Below are positions 54,270 to 64,000 of a DNA stretch of 64,000 bases, one piece after another. The translations under genes and the position numbers were made by a program. The number at the start of each line of letters is the position of its first letter. Within the stretch, counting starts at the first letter, position 1. Source of the stretch: Tanypteryx hageni (lineage: Eukaryota > Arthropoda > Insecta > Odonata > Petaluridae); the NCBI GenBank assembly GCA_028673005.1, contig CM054118.1, positions 64,537,401 through 64,601,400 of the forward strand. Reading direction: 5' to 3'. The notes beneath the pieces are model-generated. The model did no database searches. It was not told the DNA's origin and saw only the letters and a program-made list of their open reading frames with translations.

Positions 54270-55440
54270 AGTCACGATCGTGGAATAGCTGAAGAAGCGC
54301 ATTTATTTGCTTACGCCCAGGTAGAGTCATCTAATCACCCGAGATTGACGCAGCAATGCATTAACTCGTTCGTTACACAATTCTAAGAGCTGATTTTGGT
54401 CTCTAAGACCTAAAACATGAAAGATTATAGAAGGGAAAACTGTTGAATATCAATTTTTCTCACCAGCCAATATTTACAGACTATTATGCCCCTTAAATAT
54501 TTAGAATAATAAATCAGAAATCATTTAAAATGTTCATTGAAGTCTAATCGTTTTATTTTTCGTTCCCTCCATTCTTCAGAAAATTATATCTGTCAACGTA
54601 TCAATCCTTCGAATGATTTCGAATATTCTCTGCTCATTCTTGAATATGTATAAGAAGATCGTCACCTTTATTACTAGACCAAAATATATCGTTTAGTTAT
54701 TGATTCTGTACTTTCTTTCTGCGATCATAAGCGTATAGCTATCATTTTCACCTTTTAAAATAAATTTAGGAGTGGCTTCGAAGCACGTAACTCTTACTTT
54801 AATGAATTTTGCTTGAGTTGGTGAACATCTGCGTGGAGTCAACTCCCGATTTAGCGCCACCGTTTGCCCATCACTAGCATTGGCGCCAAAGCGAGAATGG
54901 CGATAAATCGAGGTACATGCCTGCTCTATGTTATCATAAGATGGAAGTTGTGTTCAGAATGGTTCATAGGTGTCATACGGGGTTTGACTGCATTTCTAGC
55001 CTTGGTAGATTTTGCGAAAGAGAAAGTGCAGTCGTTGGTGTGGCTATTATCTTCGATAATACTAGAATAATCCACTCAGTTCCTCAATCGGATGTTCGTT
55101 AAGTAAAACACACAATTTGCAGTGTTATTATTTGAACTCCGTATGCTCTCGAACAATTAGCTTACTAACAATGTCAGCTAGCGGATTCTCAGTAAGAGGT
55201 GTTCGGAATTAATGACTTATTTGCGAAAATACTATTACTGAATTTCATTTTCACCTCAAATAGTTTTGATTAGATCAGTCGCAGTAAATTAATACCAAAA
55301 TTAGTTAATTTTAGGTGCTGCAATTCGCCATTGCATTGTTGATAGCGAATAAAGCAATTCCTCTCCAAAAATCATAAACATATTCCTGATTTTGAGTACC
55401 ATGTGGCACACGTCACACACGTTCTATCTAGAATCTACTA
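54270..55440. other. No recognised feature
   Basis: Two overlapping plus frames near 54864-55102 lack recognisable domains. The rest is AT-rich. Confidence 0.45.
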
Positions 55441-55452
55441 CTACTACTACTA

Positions 55453-55492
55453 CCACTGATGATGGCTGCCCTGTACCCGAAATGCGCCTCAG
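55453..55492 (+). ncRNA. Hammerhead-like motif (g)
   Basis: Intact CTGATGA (55456-55462), T, helix GGCTGC/GTACCC with CCT loop (five of six pairs), GAAA (55479-55482), ATGCGCCT in place of a palindrome (ATGCGCAT-like), then C (55490). Preceded by a CTA repeat (55437-55452). Confidence 0.5.
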
Positions 55493-55606
55493 GTTTTCAC
55501 AACCAATTTATGGTAATTGGAGAATTATGATTTTAGTAGTTTTCAAAATAATGTCTTTTTATTGAAAAAATATAATAAACAGCGTATTCAGTGGAACTAA
55601 TTAGAC

Positions 55607-55914
55607 CAGAGGTCCCAATCACATCGTGTAGTGCCCAATTAATCTTTCGATGTATGGCGAGCCGCAGACCGTAATATGGATCTAAGAATATTGTTGAAAT
55701 CTTTAAAACCGTCGAAAATGGATTTTATTTTAATTAAAAAATTTAAACTATTGTAAAATTCCTAAAACTAAAAATAATAATTATCTTGTTTCGTATCTCT
55801 CTGACATTCTATGGTTTTCTCTCCCCCCCTCTCTCTTCCGCTTACTTGAGTAAAATGGATGTAACAACGGCCTCACATTTTTCACTGGCGGGCCGCCGGT
55901 TTGAGTCCTCTATG
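55607..55914. mobile_element. hAT-like MITE (CAGAGGTCCC type)
   Basis: Left CAGAGGTCCCAATCACATCG. Right GGTTTGAGTCCTCTATG, reverse-complemented CATAGAGGACTCAAACC. GGCGGGCCGCC near the right end is typical. Flanks share TTAGA. AT-rich middle, non-coding. Confidence 0.6.
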
Positions 55915-55919
55915 TTAGA

Positions 55920-57250
55920 TTATTTATGATGGAGAAGCTCGGTTTCTGCGGTGAAATCTTTTCGCCGCTAATAGTATGGAATTTCTCGTTTAATGACCAT
56001 AGCAGCACTTGAATCGCCAGCACCCTTCCTTATAGCAGTGTCTTATACCATTAATTAACTCATGCGACGTGCTCCGTTCGTTGACTCTATCTTTTCCTCG
56101 GCCTTCCGCCAACTCTTCTTCTCATTCGTTGATGTTGCCGACTAATTTATGGTTGCCGCTTTAACTGCATAATTTCTCCCCATTTTAAGCTTGAGTGAAA
56201 AAATGGTGGTATCAGTATTAAAGCTAATACAGATTTGATAACTAGAAGACACATTAACATTTATCATTTCACAAGCAAATTTAACATTCATTTTTCATTT
56301 AATGCTCCACTAGTAGGAGTAACTCGTCTTAAGGTCATTTTTGCCGTTAACCCCATCTGGTTTTTTTCTGTCAATGTTTAGCGACAGAAAACAACTGCTT
56401 TCATATTTCATTAGCTGTGATACATTTTTAAATGATCTAGGATATTTTATGAACAACGATTGTACAATTCTGTCCGATTAAGCCGCGGGTTTCGAGGGAG
56501 GAATGGTTGTCCACTGTATAATACTCTCGCGAAATAACCGCAGACACGTTCCCAATGATAAAATAATGTATATCAACGGTGTCCAACTCACGGCCCGAGG
56601 GCCACTTCCGTCTCGTCATGAGTTCAATTATAACAGTTCAAGAACACATTGTAACGTAACATTAATATAAAAACGCGTTATAAGTTTCGCTGAAAATATT
56701 CCGCGAATTGGGAATTTTCTGCCCCACTCGCTTTTAGCAGACGCATTTTCATGTAAGACCATGATAAGTGAGTAATTTAATAAAGATTTTGTAATCGACA
56801 CGATTCGCAAGCTTTTGTCGCCCAGCGTAAGCGCATCCTAACGTCAGGGCGTTATTCGAACTTTTACAGGAGTCTCTAGATCTCCTAAATAGTAAAAATC
56901 GCCCTAGAAAAAAAACCTGAACCCTTTTTGCAGTCAACTCTTTTGTTCATAGGAACAGTTTTTGTTGTTGAATTCAGTTGTATACTCATCTACAGCAACA
57001 CAGACTTTATTTTGCAAAATTTAATTTAGATTTTTTAATTTTAACTTTTGCAAGTTCCCAGAGCTATCATTCGTATCTAGATTTGTCGAAGTACTTCTAT
57101 GTGTATGTTCTCTCCTCAATCCAGTGCAATGTTTCGTTTGGTCACCTCCTTCGTCCATAGAATCAGCGTTCAGATCCTCAAACGGATTTTCAAAATAAAA
57201 ATTCTCTTACTCTCACGACGTCAAGCTAATTCCATTTGAACGCACTCTTA
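55920..57250. other. No gene recognised; hAT end fragment at 56575-56612
   Basis: CGGTGTCCAACTCACGGCCC and GAGGGCCACTT at 56576-56607 are one end of a common hAT MITE type without its partner. Otherwise AT-rich with short frames. Confidence 0.45.
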
Positions 57251-57255
57251 CTGCA

Positions 57256-57294
57256 ATTTTGATGATGTTACGATCGTAGTGAAACCGGTCATTT
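57256..57294 (+). ncRNA. Hammerhead-like motif (b)
   Basis: TTGATGA (57259-57265, first core C changed to T), T, helix GTTACG/CGTAGT with AT loop (all six pairs if G-U is allowed), GAAA (57281-57284), palindrome ACCGGT (57284-57289), C (57290). Against motif a, helix II has two changes that become G-U pairs, keeping the fold. Confidence 0.5.
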
Positions 57295-57299
57295 TCATT

Positions 57300-57719
57300 A
57301 AACTGTGTGGAAGCGACAAAGTTTTTTCATTTCATCTAGATTATTTTACTTCGTGTTTCAAAGAAAATTGCTATATTTCTATTATTTGAGAAAAAATAGC
57401 TGTTCTAAATAAATACAACGTTCAAAAGCGTTACAACAAGAAACATTAGAGTCGACAAATTAGAATCACCGAAAAATTCATTACAAGGCCAGCAAAATTT
57501 GTTCATAAAGAAAATAAATCTGTAATAACATAAGGTTCCAGAGATCCCACGGGTTTCAAACCCCACCTACCCTCTTCCTTTTGATCCTATTAGATAGCAT
57601 GCCAAGTTTGGTGACTGTAGGATCAACCTTGTGGATTTGTATAGTCGGACAAACATACAAACCAACAAACTTTCTGAATTATAGTAAAGATTAAAACGTC
57701 ATTGAGTCATCTTCATGTA
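57300..57719. other. No gene; repeat fragment at 57575-57690
   Basis: GCCAAGTTTGGTGACTGTAG and GTCGGACAAACATACAAACC belong to the class of repeat also seen at 24480-24570. Otherwise nothing is recognised. Confidence 0.4.
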
Positions 57720-57721
57720 GT

Positions 57722-57880
57722 CCAGAGTAAGCACTTAAATATCAAAAACTGAAATTTAAGTACTTGTCTTAGGTCTCCCCAGTAGCCATAACAAGGTTAT
57801 ATAACCTTATGGTTACTGGAGAATCCTAAGATAAATCGTAAATTTTCAGTTTTTGTGACTTAAATGATTGCTCTGGATTT
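57722..57880. mobile_element. Small foldback (palindromic) element
   Basis: Left arm TCCAGAGTAAGCACTTAAAT, CAAAAACTGAAATTT, CCCCAGTAGCCATAACAAGG meets the right arm (reverse-complemented TCCAGAGCAATCATTTAAGT, CAAAAACTGAAAATTT, CTCCAGTAACCATAAGG) around TTATATAA at about 57797-57804. Arms of about 78 bp, mostly matching, with almost no loop. Confidence 0.8.
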
Positions 57881-57884
57881 TATT

Positions 57885-58155
57885 TTCAACTACAAGACGA
57901 GCTCGATAATTCCCTAGCGACCCTTCATGTAAATTTAAATGGTTTCAAAATAAATGTTAGGTAGGTAACCTCCTTCATTATGGCGAGAGAATATCTATCC
58001 ATCTTACCGTAATGATATCCACAAATTACTCGGTAACTCTGCAGATGGTAGCTTGGCAGGAGTTCCAATGTTACAGAATGTCCCTGACAAGTGTCGCTTG
58101 CTGGATCGAAAATCATATTGCGACGATACTCGAACGAATATGCGTTTCCCAGTAG
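57885..58155. other. No recognised feature
   Basis: AT-rich spacer. Confidence 0.45.
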
Positions 58156-58189
58156 ATATCACGCTAAGCAGAAGTTTACCTCGCTGAAA

Positions 58190-58524
58190 GAAACCTGGAA
58201 TATATCGATGATTTCTCTCTGTCTCTTTAGGTAGGGACCAGTTCGCCGTAAACTATTTTTCCGTAGTTCCTTGAGGGCCAAAAGATTGGCGAGGTCTCTC
58301 CCTCCCCTTCCACATTTCCCCTCCTCCCTTCCTTCGCCCACTCCTTCCGCTCCTCTGCTATCTTGGCCGCTTCCTTCTTCCTTATGTCCTCCATCCATCT
58401 TTTCCAACTGGGTCTGCCACCTGGTCCCCTCTCGCTTGCCCTTTTTTCCGGGGTTCTCTCTCTGTGTATCTCGTAACACCTCCCCTTCTCTTTCCTGTTC
58501 TCGCGGAGTAAGGACAAACGACAT
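58190..58524 (-). mobile_element. LINE ORF2 C-terminal fragment (tentative)
   Basis: Minus frame 58517-58227 contains RGPGGRPSWKRWMEDIRKKE and AEERKEWAKEG. GRPxxRWxxDI followed by a D/ERxxW segment is the usual C-terminal signature of RTE-like and other endonuclease-bearing LINEs. Strong Arg/Glu bias and a second open frame on the same strand show the region is also purine-biased, so the call is cautious. A non-functional fragment in any case. Confidence 0.5.
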
Positions 58525-58529
58525 TTATC

Positions 58530-61520
58530 CGTGTCCTTTTATTAAGATTCTCGTCTCGTTTCATTGTCTCGCTGCTCAAGATGTTATTATACTTTTGTCA
58601 TTGTCTTCACTCACAAACTACTTTAAAAATAAAAGTTTTCCTTAATCTTTTATATTCCAGGTAACGCCAGTACCCTATTCACTAACAGTATGTTGAAAAC
58701 AAATGGTTTTATTTTTTACCTTAAGATACCCTCCTATTAGAATTTCTTGTCGAGGTGTCGAAAACATTTATCCTTTTTCGTCCCTCTTACCATATTCCAG
58801 TACTTAATCTTCAAGAAAGCTCGTCATATTTACAGAAAAGCTTTTCTCGTCATGTTGTTCCAGCATAGTTCCATTATTCTCTATTTAGATAATGTAACGA
58901 TTTGTCAGTTATTCCCTCAAATCTGGTGTTTTGCACTTTAAATGAAAGCTTCGTTAAATATTTGCGTTGTTAATAATCAATAATAACGATTCTATGGCTA
59001 TAGATGTCCTTATAGCATAATTAAATGCCCATAACATCGCTAGAGATGCAGCAAGAAAAACAATTGTGTGCTATAGTCATTTTAAAAGATTAATGCAAAA
59101 TGTGTCTTCCTCTAAAACAGATAGTTTCACCAATTATCTGACTGTTATACAATACTCTCTTTCACACATCTACATATTCCAGGGACGTAATCGCCATCAC
59201 GTTATACTTCGTATACTCGGTGATAACTATAGTATTTAAGTAATTTTCGAGACGATATCCTCTTTATGATGAGATAAAAGCGATGAGGATGATCAAGAGT
59301 TCCTGAAGAGTGGACACAAAATTATGCATTATGCATTAAATTGAGTTTAGAAAATGCACCAGTATTAATTCCAGTAAATTTAAGATTTTAGCGAAAATGT
59401 TCACTACGTGAGGGATAGAATCTCCGCGGTCGTGCCGATTAAATATAGACGCCACATCATTTCGCGATCTCTCGCGATATACACGTATTAATCAAGTAGC
59501 AGGTGTTTGCAACAAGGAAACCCTTTCATTTGCAGAGCAGAAATTAAATTACTTATGGGTGGCAAAGCGACTTTATAACAACCTCATACTATTGCATTTC
59601 GAGTAAGTTCGGCGAAAGGAAAATAGATTCGTAAAAATTCGATACCGCCAAGCAAAGCGTTAAAATATGAAATTCAAATCACCTTGAACTTAAAGCTACC
59701 CACCATGGGTGATTTTCATGTTTCAAGGGTGGAATTAAAGAAGAATGCTGAAAGGAAAATTTACGGAAAAATAAGGAATAAAATAAGAAATAAGGAAGAA
59801 TAAGGGAGAATAGGAGAGAGGAGAGCAAGGAGGAGGAAGGCGAGCTGAATCGGGAATATGCCGAGGAGAGATTCCATGATTAAAGATGTGACGGAATGAG
59901 TAGTCCAAGGCAAAATAGGATGAGAAAGGAAAGGGCGTTTTGGAAAAGAAAGAGTTATCAAGAAATGAAAATGGTTGCGGAAGACAGGAAAATGTGGAGA
60001 ACACGGCTAAACCTATAATCATGGACCTGTCTATTGACGGATTACTAATGATGATGATGTTATTTATGTATGTAGTTGAGAGCTAGTGAATTTTTCTTCT
60101 CTGCTTCCATCCCTCCATTTCCAACGCGTACCCACAGATTTTCTCCGCCTTTATACTGAAACCACCTTCAACATATGACGCTTTTAAATTGATAGATTTC
60201 TTTCCGCCTATTCCATATATACAGTATCTTATATTCTTCACAAGCTCATTTCTCCATTGAAATTTAAAATTGTTCACGTCCACGTGTTGTACCTCCGTAT
60301 CTAACCACAGTTTAGTATGAAGAGAAATGAAACATGAAAATGCTGTTTGATTCGAAAGAAGAGTCAGATATTTAAATGAGAAATATTAGGATTAATTGTG
60401 TTCGATTACTTCAGAATCTTAAGTGAGAACATACTTTACTACATGTTTAATTAATTACTGAACTTTCCATTTAACACAATTTCCAGAAAATTGTGAATTG
60501 ATAAGTACAATTATCCTGTTATTGAATTAATTAAGATAAATAATTCGAGAATTATTTTATTTTTGCGTTTTGCTATAAAAATGATGAAAAATCGAGCAAA
60601 GGTACTTGAATTCAACATAAAGTTTAAAATAAGCGTCGATTTTTAATTGTCACTTTTTGCTTATTCTTCCGACCGAAAATTCTGATTTGCTGCGGAAGAA
60701 AAATAGGAAGAATCGTGAGCACCGAACAATGGGAGGGAAGATTGGCCTCGGTGCTTCTTAGGAGAAGACGGTGCTGCCACCATGACGCCTCGAGTTACAT
60801 CCCCGACCAAGGTCGTAAGAGCGACCTGTGTGCCCGAGACTCCGTCCACCTGCGCATGAGGCCAATATTCGGTTACCGGTGAGGTCCTCTCGGGTCGATT
60901 GGCACGAACTCCTACGGAGAAAAGCAGGTTTAAGCGGGGAGTCTTTGTTTAATATGATTTCATGCGACACATAGTCAAACAAACCTAACGAGGAGAGAAG
61001 GGAATGTTTTGGCAAGAAATTAAGAAGTATATGTTAAGAGGGAGAGAAAACACCAATTTTTCAAGTTTGGTTTCGAAGGTACACGCAGAAAATAAGCTTT
61101 TACTCAGACAACTATACTTGAGAACCAGGATAAACAAAGATTTATATCGCTGGAACACAGGGTTTATGAAATTGGCGATGTCATAAGCAATTCAAATTAT
61201 TAAAACGAAAAAAATAATTATATAACAGACAGAAAACATTTTATACGCGTAAATTCATATCATCTCTAATAAAGGAGTTCTGTGCCATTAGAATTTAATT
61301 TAAATTTATGTATGGGATGAACACGCCAAAAGCTAGCGGAACGTTAATTTTAGAAGCGCAGTGAAAAGCATTAATTAAGCATTGGATTGACGAGAAAGCG
61401 CATTAGATCGCTAAATGTGCTCGTAATTATCTAACAATGTGATAGAATTGATATAGGGAGTACGATAAAAAAGGAATAGGTTTGGCAAAGAAACTCCATG
61501 GAACTTGCATATTATATATA
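58530..61520. other. No recognised feature
   Basis: Longest repeat-free stretch of the window. Minus frames at 60022-59735 (95 residues, Phe/Ser/Pro-rich) and 61015-60661 have no domain. A moderate-GC segment at 60740-60930 (GACGCCTCGAGTTACATCCC, GGTCCTCTCGGGTCGATTGG) is the only compositional change. It could be a small exon or a repeat, but nothing supports either. Confidence 0.4.
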
Positions 61521-61526
61521 TATATA

Positions 61527-61703
61527 CAGTACCGTAATTAGGGCGGGGCAAACGGGGCATTTTCCCCGGGCGCAACTAAGTAAGGGGCGCAAAAAATCCA
61601 AATAATAACTAAATAAACTAGAGATGACCATTTTTTGAGGGGGGCGGGGGCTCACATATTTAGTAGTTTGCTCCGGGCGCTAAAATAGCTAGTTACGGCG
61701 CTG
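61527..61703. mobile_element. hAT-like MITE in a TA run
   Basis: CAGTACCGTAATTAGGGCGG at the left, CTAGTTACGGCGCTG at the right (reverse-complemented CAGCGCCGTAACTAG). Contains the usual GGGGCATTTTCCCCGGGCGC and CTCCGGGCGC blocks. Both flanks are (TA)n, consistent with an 8-bp TATATATA duplication but not diagnostic. 177 bp. Confidence 0.7.
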
Positions 61704-61711
61704 TATATATA

Positions 61712-62045
61712 TATATATATAATTATATATATAAACTTAGTTCGATGGAAGCTATTAAATATAATGAAAGTGTAAATGAATTTTGCAATACCAAAGGAAC
61801 GAATTTGGAAGTAAGAAAGCTTGTGAGCACGATGAGAAGATGGAGGAGAGATGACGTAGGCACGGAAAAAAGAGAGAGCTATTGTTGATGGCCGACTGCG
61901 AGAAGGGAGGGAAGAGAAATGGAAGAAAAAGAAGCGGTCTCTACACGTACACTCGAGGGCGGGAAACAGCGTCGTTGGAATAAATAAATTGGGAAAACAT
62001 GCAAAGTTTTTAAGGTCATGGAGAAAGCTCTACGTTCTATATTTA
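61712..62045. other. No recognised feature
   Basis: Purine-biased (GAGAAGATGGAGGAGAGATG near 61831). No gene. Confidence 0.4.
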
Positions 62046-62300
62046 TATATAATCACCATCAGCCCTTTTCAATCCATTGACGGATGAAGGCCATAGGCCC
62101 TAATAACCTCACAAACTCTCTGTCCCATCTTTCTTTCGGTCTTCTTTTCGGTCTCTTGATGTTTCTTGGGCTATTTTCGTCATCTAAAATTTTTGAAGAT
62201 GTGGAAATCTCCTGTTCTTTAACGGTACTAAATTCAACCGGAAATGTTAAATACTCGTACTTTCTTTTTAGGGGGATTTTCCGACATCCCTGCACTCCAT
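62045..62300 (-). mobile_element. RTE-like LINE C-terminal fragment
   Basis: The minus frame contains KRRPKERWDREFVRLLGP then MAFIRQWIEKG and a stop. RRPxxRWxxxFV and a closing EAFxxQWxxxG are the usual final motifs of RTE-type ORF2 proteins; the DRxxW segment normally between them is deleted here. On the plus strand this reads as the familiar CCATTGACGGATGAAGGCCA string. Just downstream, GCTGATGGTGATTATA may be a degraded TGATGA tail. Confidence 0.6.
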
Positions 62301-62329
62301 AAGAAAAGCATTGGTATCAATTTCGGGCA

Positions 62330-62923
62330 TTATAAAATCGCATTTTAAAATTAGTTAGAATCAAGATACGAAGTCGGGACCTAAACGGTTGTGTTGGAAA
62401 AAGAAAGAAGTTCATTTTGGTTACCGTGAAAATTCAACTACATTCCGAATTTCCCGAAAAATCCGTTTTTAACAGGAAAAAACGCGACTTTCAAACAATG
62501 AGAATTGTCAGTTACCATGGCCACGTCATTTGAGCGGGTGGTAACATTGGGTGTATACTCGCGTGCCCCTTGACGTTATTACGTCGTTTTGTTTGTTTAC
62601 ATTTATGTTGATTTTTGTCTTTATGTTGAGCCTGGTTGAGCCTGTTCATTCTGTATTATTTACGAAGAAAGAAGTTTAAAAGAACTTAGCAAGGTCAGTT
62701 ATTTTTATTTATCACATCACTCGGAAAATTAAAAAAATTAAATTAAAATTAAATTATACTTATCCTTACTCCTAATACAGGTTAATAATAAATAGAATCT
62801 TCTTTTCTATTTACGAAGAAAGAAGTTTACATCTTTTGTCAAATAAATGTGTCTGATCAAATTAATTATTCTTTTAAATCAAAATCAACTTAATGTGACA
62901 GCGAAGCGTCACAGGCTCTCTAG
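62330..62923 (+). mobile_element. Helitron-like element with 3' terminus
   Basis: Ends GTGACAGCGAAGCGTCACAG (5-bp stem GTGAC/GTCAC with inner GC pairs), GCTCTC, then CTAG (62920-62923) followed by T. A hairpin about 6 bp before CTRR and a T target is the Helitron 3' terminus. The segment at 62338-62385 is shared with 1105-1160. The 5' end is not identified, and GAAGAAAGAAGTTTA is duplicated at 62661 and 62815. Non-coding. Confidence 0.55.
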
Positions 62924-62931
62924 TATATATA

Positions 62932-63363
62932 TGTCACGGTAAAGGTACGTAATCGGGAAATGTGTTCATTTACAAGTAAATGTGCACATTTACCACCAAG
63001 CTCGGTAAATGTAACTTTAAGCTTCCAGAAATACGTAGGTATTATCCATACATTTCCCGGTAAATGTGCCTAGGTAAATGTGGAAATAAGTAAGAATGAG
63101 AAATGCTACACCTTAATAATTACGTTAATTTATAACAAAATCATCGAGGTTTCGACTCCACTGGTATATATTAAGATGAACGCTTCCAAACCCGAGGGAG
63201 GAACACAGTGAACGTGAGGAGGAACCAAAAACACTTCGACTAACCTACCCAACCCGGTGGGGCAGAGTAAAATTTTCCTTCATGTTCAAATTTAGTTTAG
63301 TTAGTTGTGTGTATTTACCAGGAAATTTACACATTTACCAGACAACGCACATTTACCGTGACA
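62932..63363. mobile_element. MITE packed with GGTAAATGT motifs
   Basis: Terminal inverted repeats TGTCACGGTAAA (62932-62943) and TTTACCGTGACA (63352-63363). TA-repeat flanks on both sides suggest a TA-type target. Inside, (G)GTAAATGT or its complement ACATTTAC(C) occurs about eight times, concentrated near both ends. It inserted 8 bp after the Helitron CTAG. 432 bp, non-coding. Confidence 0.7.
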
Positions 63364-63369
63364 TATATA

Positions 63370-64000
63370 TCTAGTCTATGTATGTTCTTCATGCGTTTTT
63401 ACACCCTTGAAGCTATCAAATTCAAAAGTTTCATGGACCATCCTATGGACCAAAGAAAGAACTTGGTCTAGGTTTGCAGACTGTGGGGTCTCTTATACCC
63501 CATGACATCAACAAAATACCATTTCCATAAGAATGCACCAGAAGTGGTGTGAAGAAACCCCAAAATGTCATGCAGTCCTTCACTGATGTGGATATAAATA
63601 TACCTAAAAATTAACTTACGATCACGGGAAATGGCTTATTTTACGCACGAAAGACTGATTATTTTAATTCTGTTAATGTTTTGTCGTATTACATGCTAAA
63701 TCGCTCGAAATTTTTCTTTAAGCGCAAATTTATCGGTTTTCCAGGCGGCAACAACGTAAATTTCTTAATTGTCCTCTTCAAAGGGAGATAGCCACGTAAA
63801 GATTAATGCAAGGAAAATCCACGCCGTGACGCGCCGTAGAGGAAGAATAGCCAACGCCAAGATAAAGAGTACAAATGGAGTCATGCCTAAATATAGTAAG
63901 CTACCACTGGCGGTGCGAGTAAGCCAACTCGCGTGCATCGAGACCAATATTTCCTAAGCATAAATCCCAAAATTTGATTGGAAACAGAAGAAGCGATGCT
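63370..64000. other. No gene confirmed; hydrophobic minus frame at 63947-63765
   Basis: The 60-residue minus frame has two hydrophobic stretches (FVLFILALAILPL, AWIFLALIF) that could be membrane segments, and stops before 63765. I recognise no family, and an equally long frame lies on the other strand. It may be a partial exon of a gene continuing beyond the window, or chance. Confidence 0.3.

Noticed and set aside
53893..54386. Three overlapping 120-155 residue Ser/Pro/Leu frames
   Set aside because: All three forward frames and the reverse frames are open because of the (CTCTCC)n tract.
1..64000. CRISPR arrays, bacterial operons, promoters with Shine-Dalgarno sites
   Set aside because: The DNA is clearly eukaryotic and repeat-rich; no regularly spaced direct repeats with unique spacers were seen.

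Overview
The window is repeat-dominated, AT-rich nuclear DNA from an invertebrate, most likely an arthropod and probably an insect. The clearest evidence is a nuclear copy of the mitochondrial nad2 gene (about 11880-12420). It stays open only if TGA is read as Trp and AGA as Ser, which is the invertebrate mitochondrial code. The rest fits: CR1/jockey-like and RTE-like LINE pieces, a Helitron helicase fragment, piggyBac-, hAT- and Harbinger-type non-autonomous elements, a tRNA-derived SINE and hammerhead-like ribozyme motifs. I found no intact host protein-coding gene, rRNA or canonical tRNA. Nearly all long open frames lie inside repeats or low-complexity DNA.

Layout. 0-12 kb: Helitron-like remnant, LINE 3' end, a 0.75-kb dispersed repeat (second copy near 52 kb), a hAT-like element, a hammerhead-like motif, a full-length 0.7-kb Helentron-like element, and purine/pyrimidine tracts. 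12-19 kb: nad2 NUMT, Helitron helicase C-terminus with its 3' flank, tRNA-SINE, a tandem pair of small inverted-repeat elements, a piggyBac-type element with TTAA ends, and a Harbinger-type MITE. 19-31 kb: minisatellite, CT tracts, Helitron 3' ends, and a dense cluster of the 0.7-kb element at 27.8-30.7 kb. 31-36 kb: LINE and SINE fragments and a KIAA1586-like hAT transposase pseudogene. 36-46 kb: more 0.7-kb elements, a foldback carrying hammerhead-like motifs, a 3 x 150 bp tandem array and several hAT MITEs. 46-49 kb: a LINE inserted into a 0.7-kb element, then a 1.6-kb GGT-rich minisatellite with an oppositely oriented CCA-rich partner. 49-64 kb: further copies of these families, a foldback, RTE-like LINE ends, a Helitron 3' terminus and a MITE full of one 9-bp motif.

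Two results stand out. First, seven loci (eight motifs, because one lies in a foldback) share a TGATGA-like core, a spare T, a 6-bp helix whose sequence changes but mostly stays paired, GAAA and a palindromic helix III. These look like Penelope-type or retrozyme-type hammerhead ribozymes. Second, three Helitron copies plus the helicase fragment give one consistent order: helicase C-terminus, block B, block A, a terminal hairpin that differs in sequence but still pairs, then CTAA.
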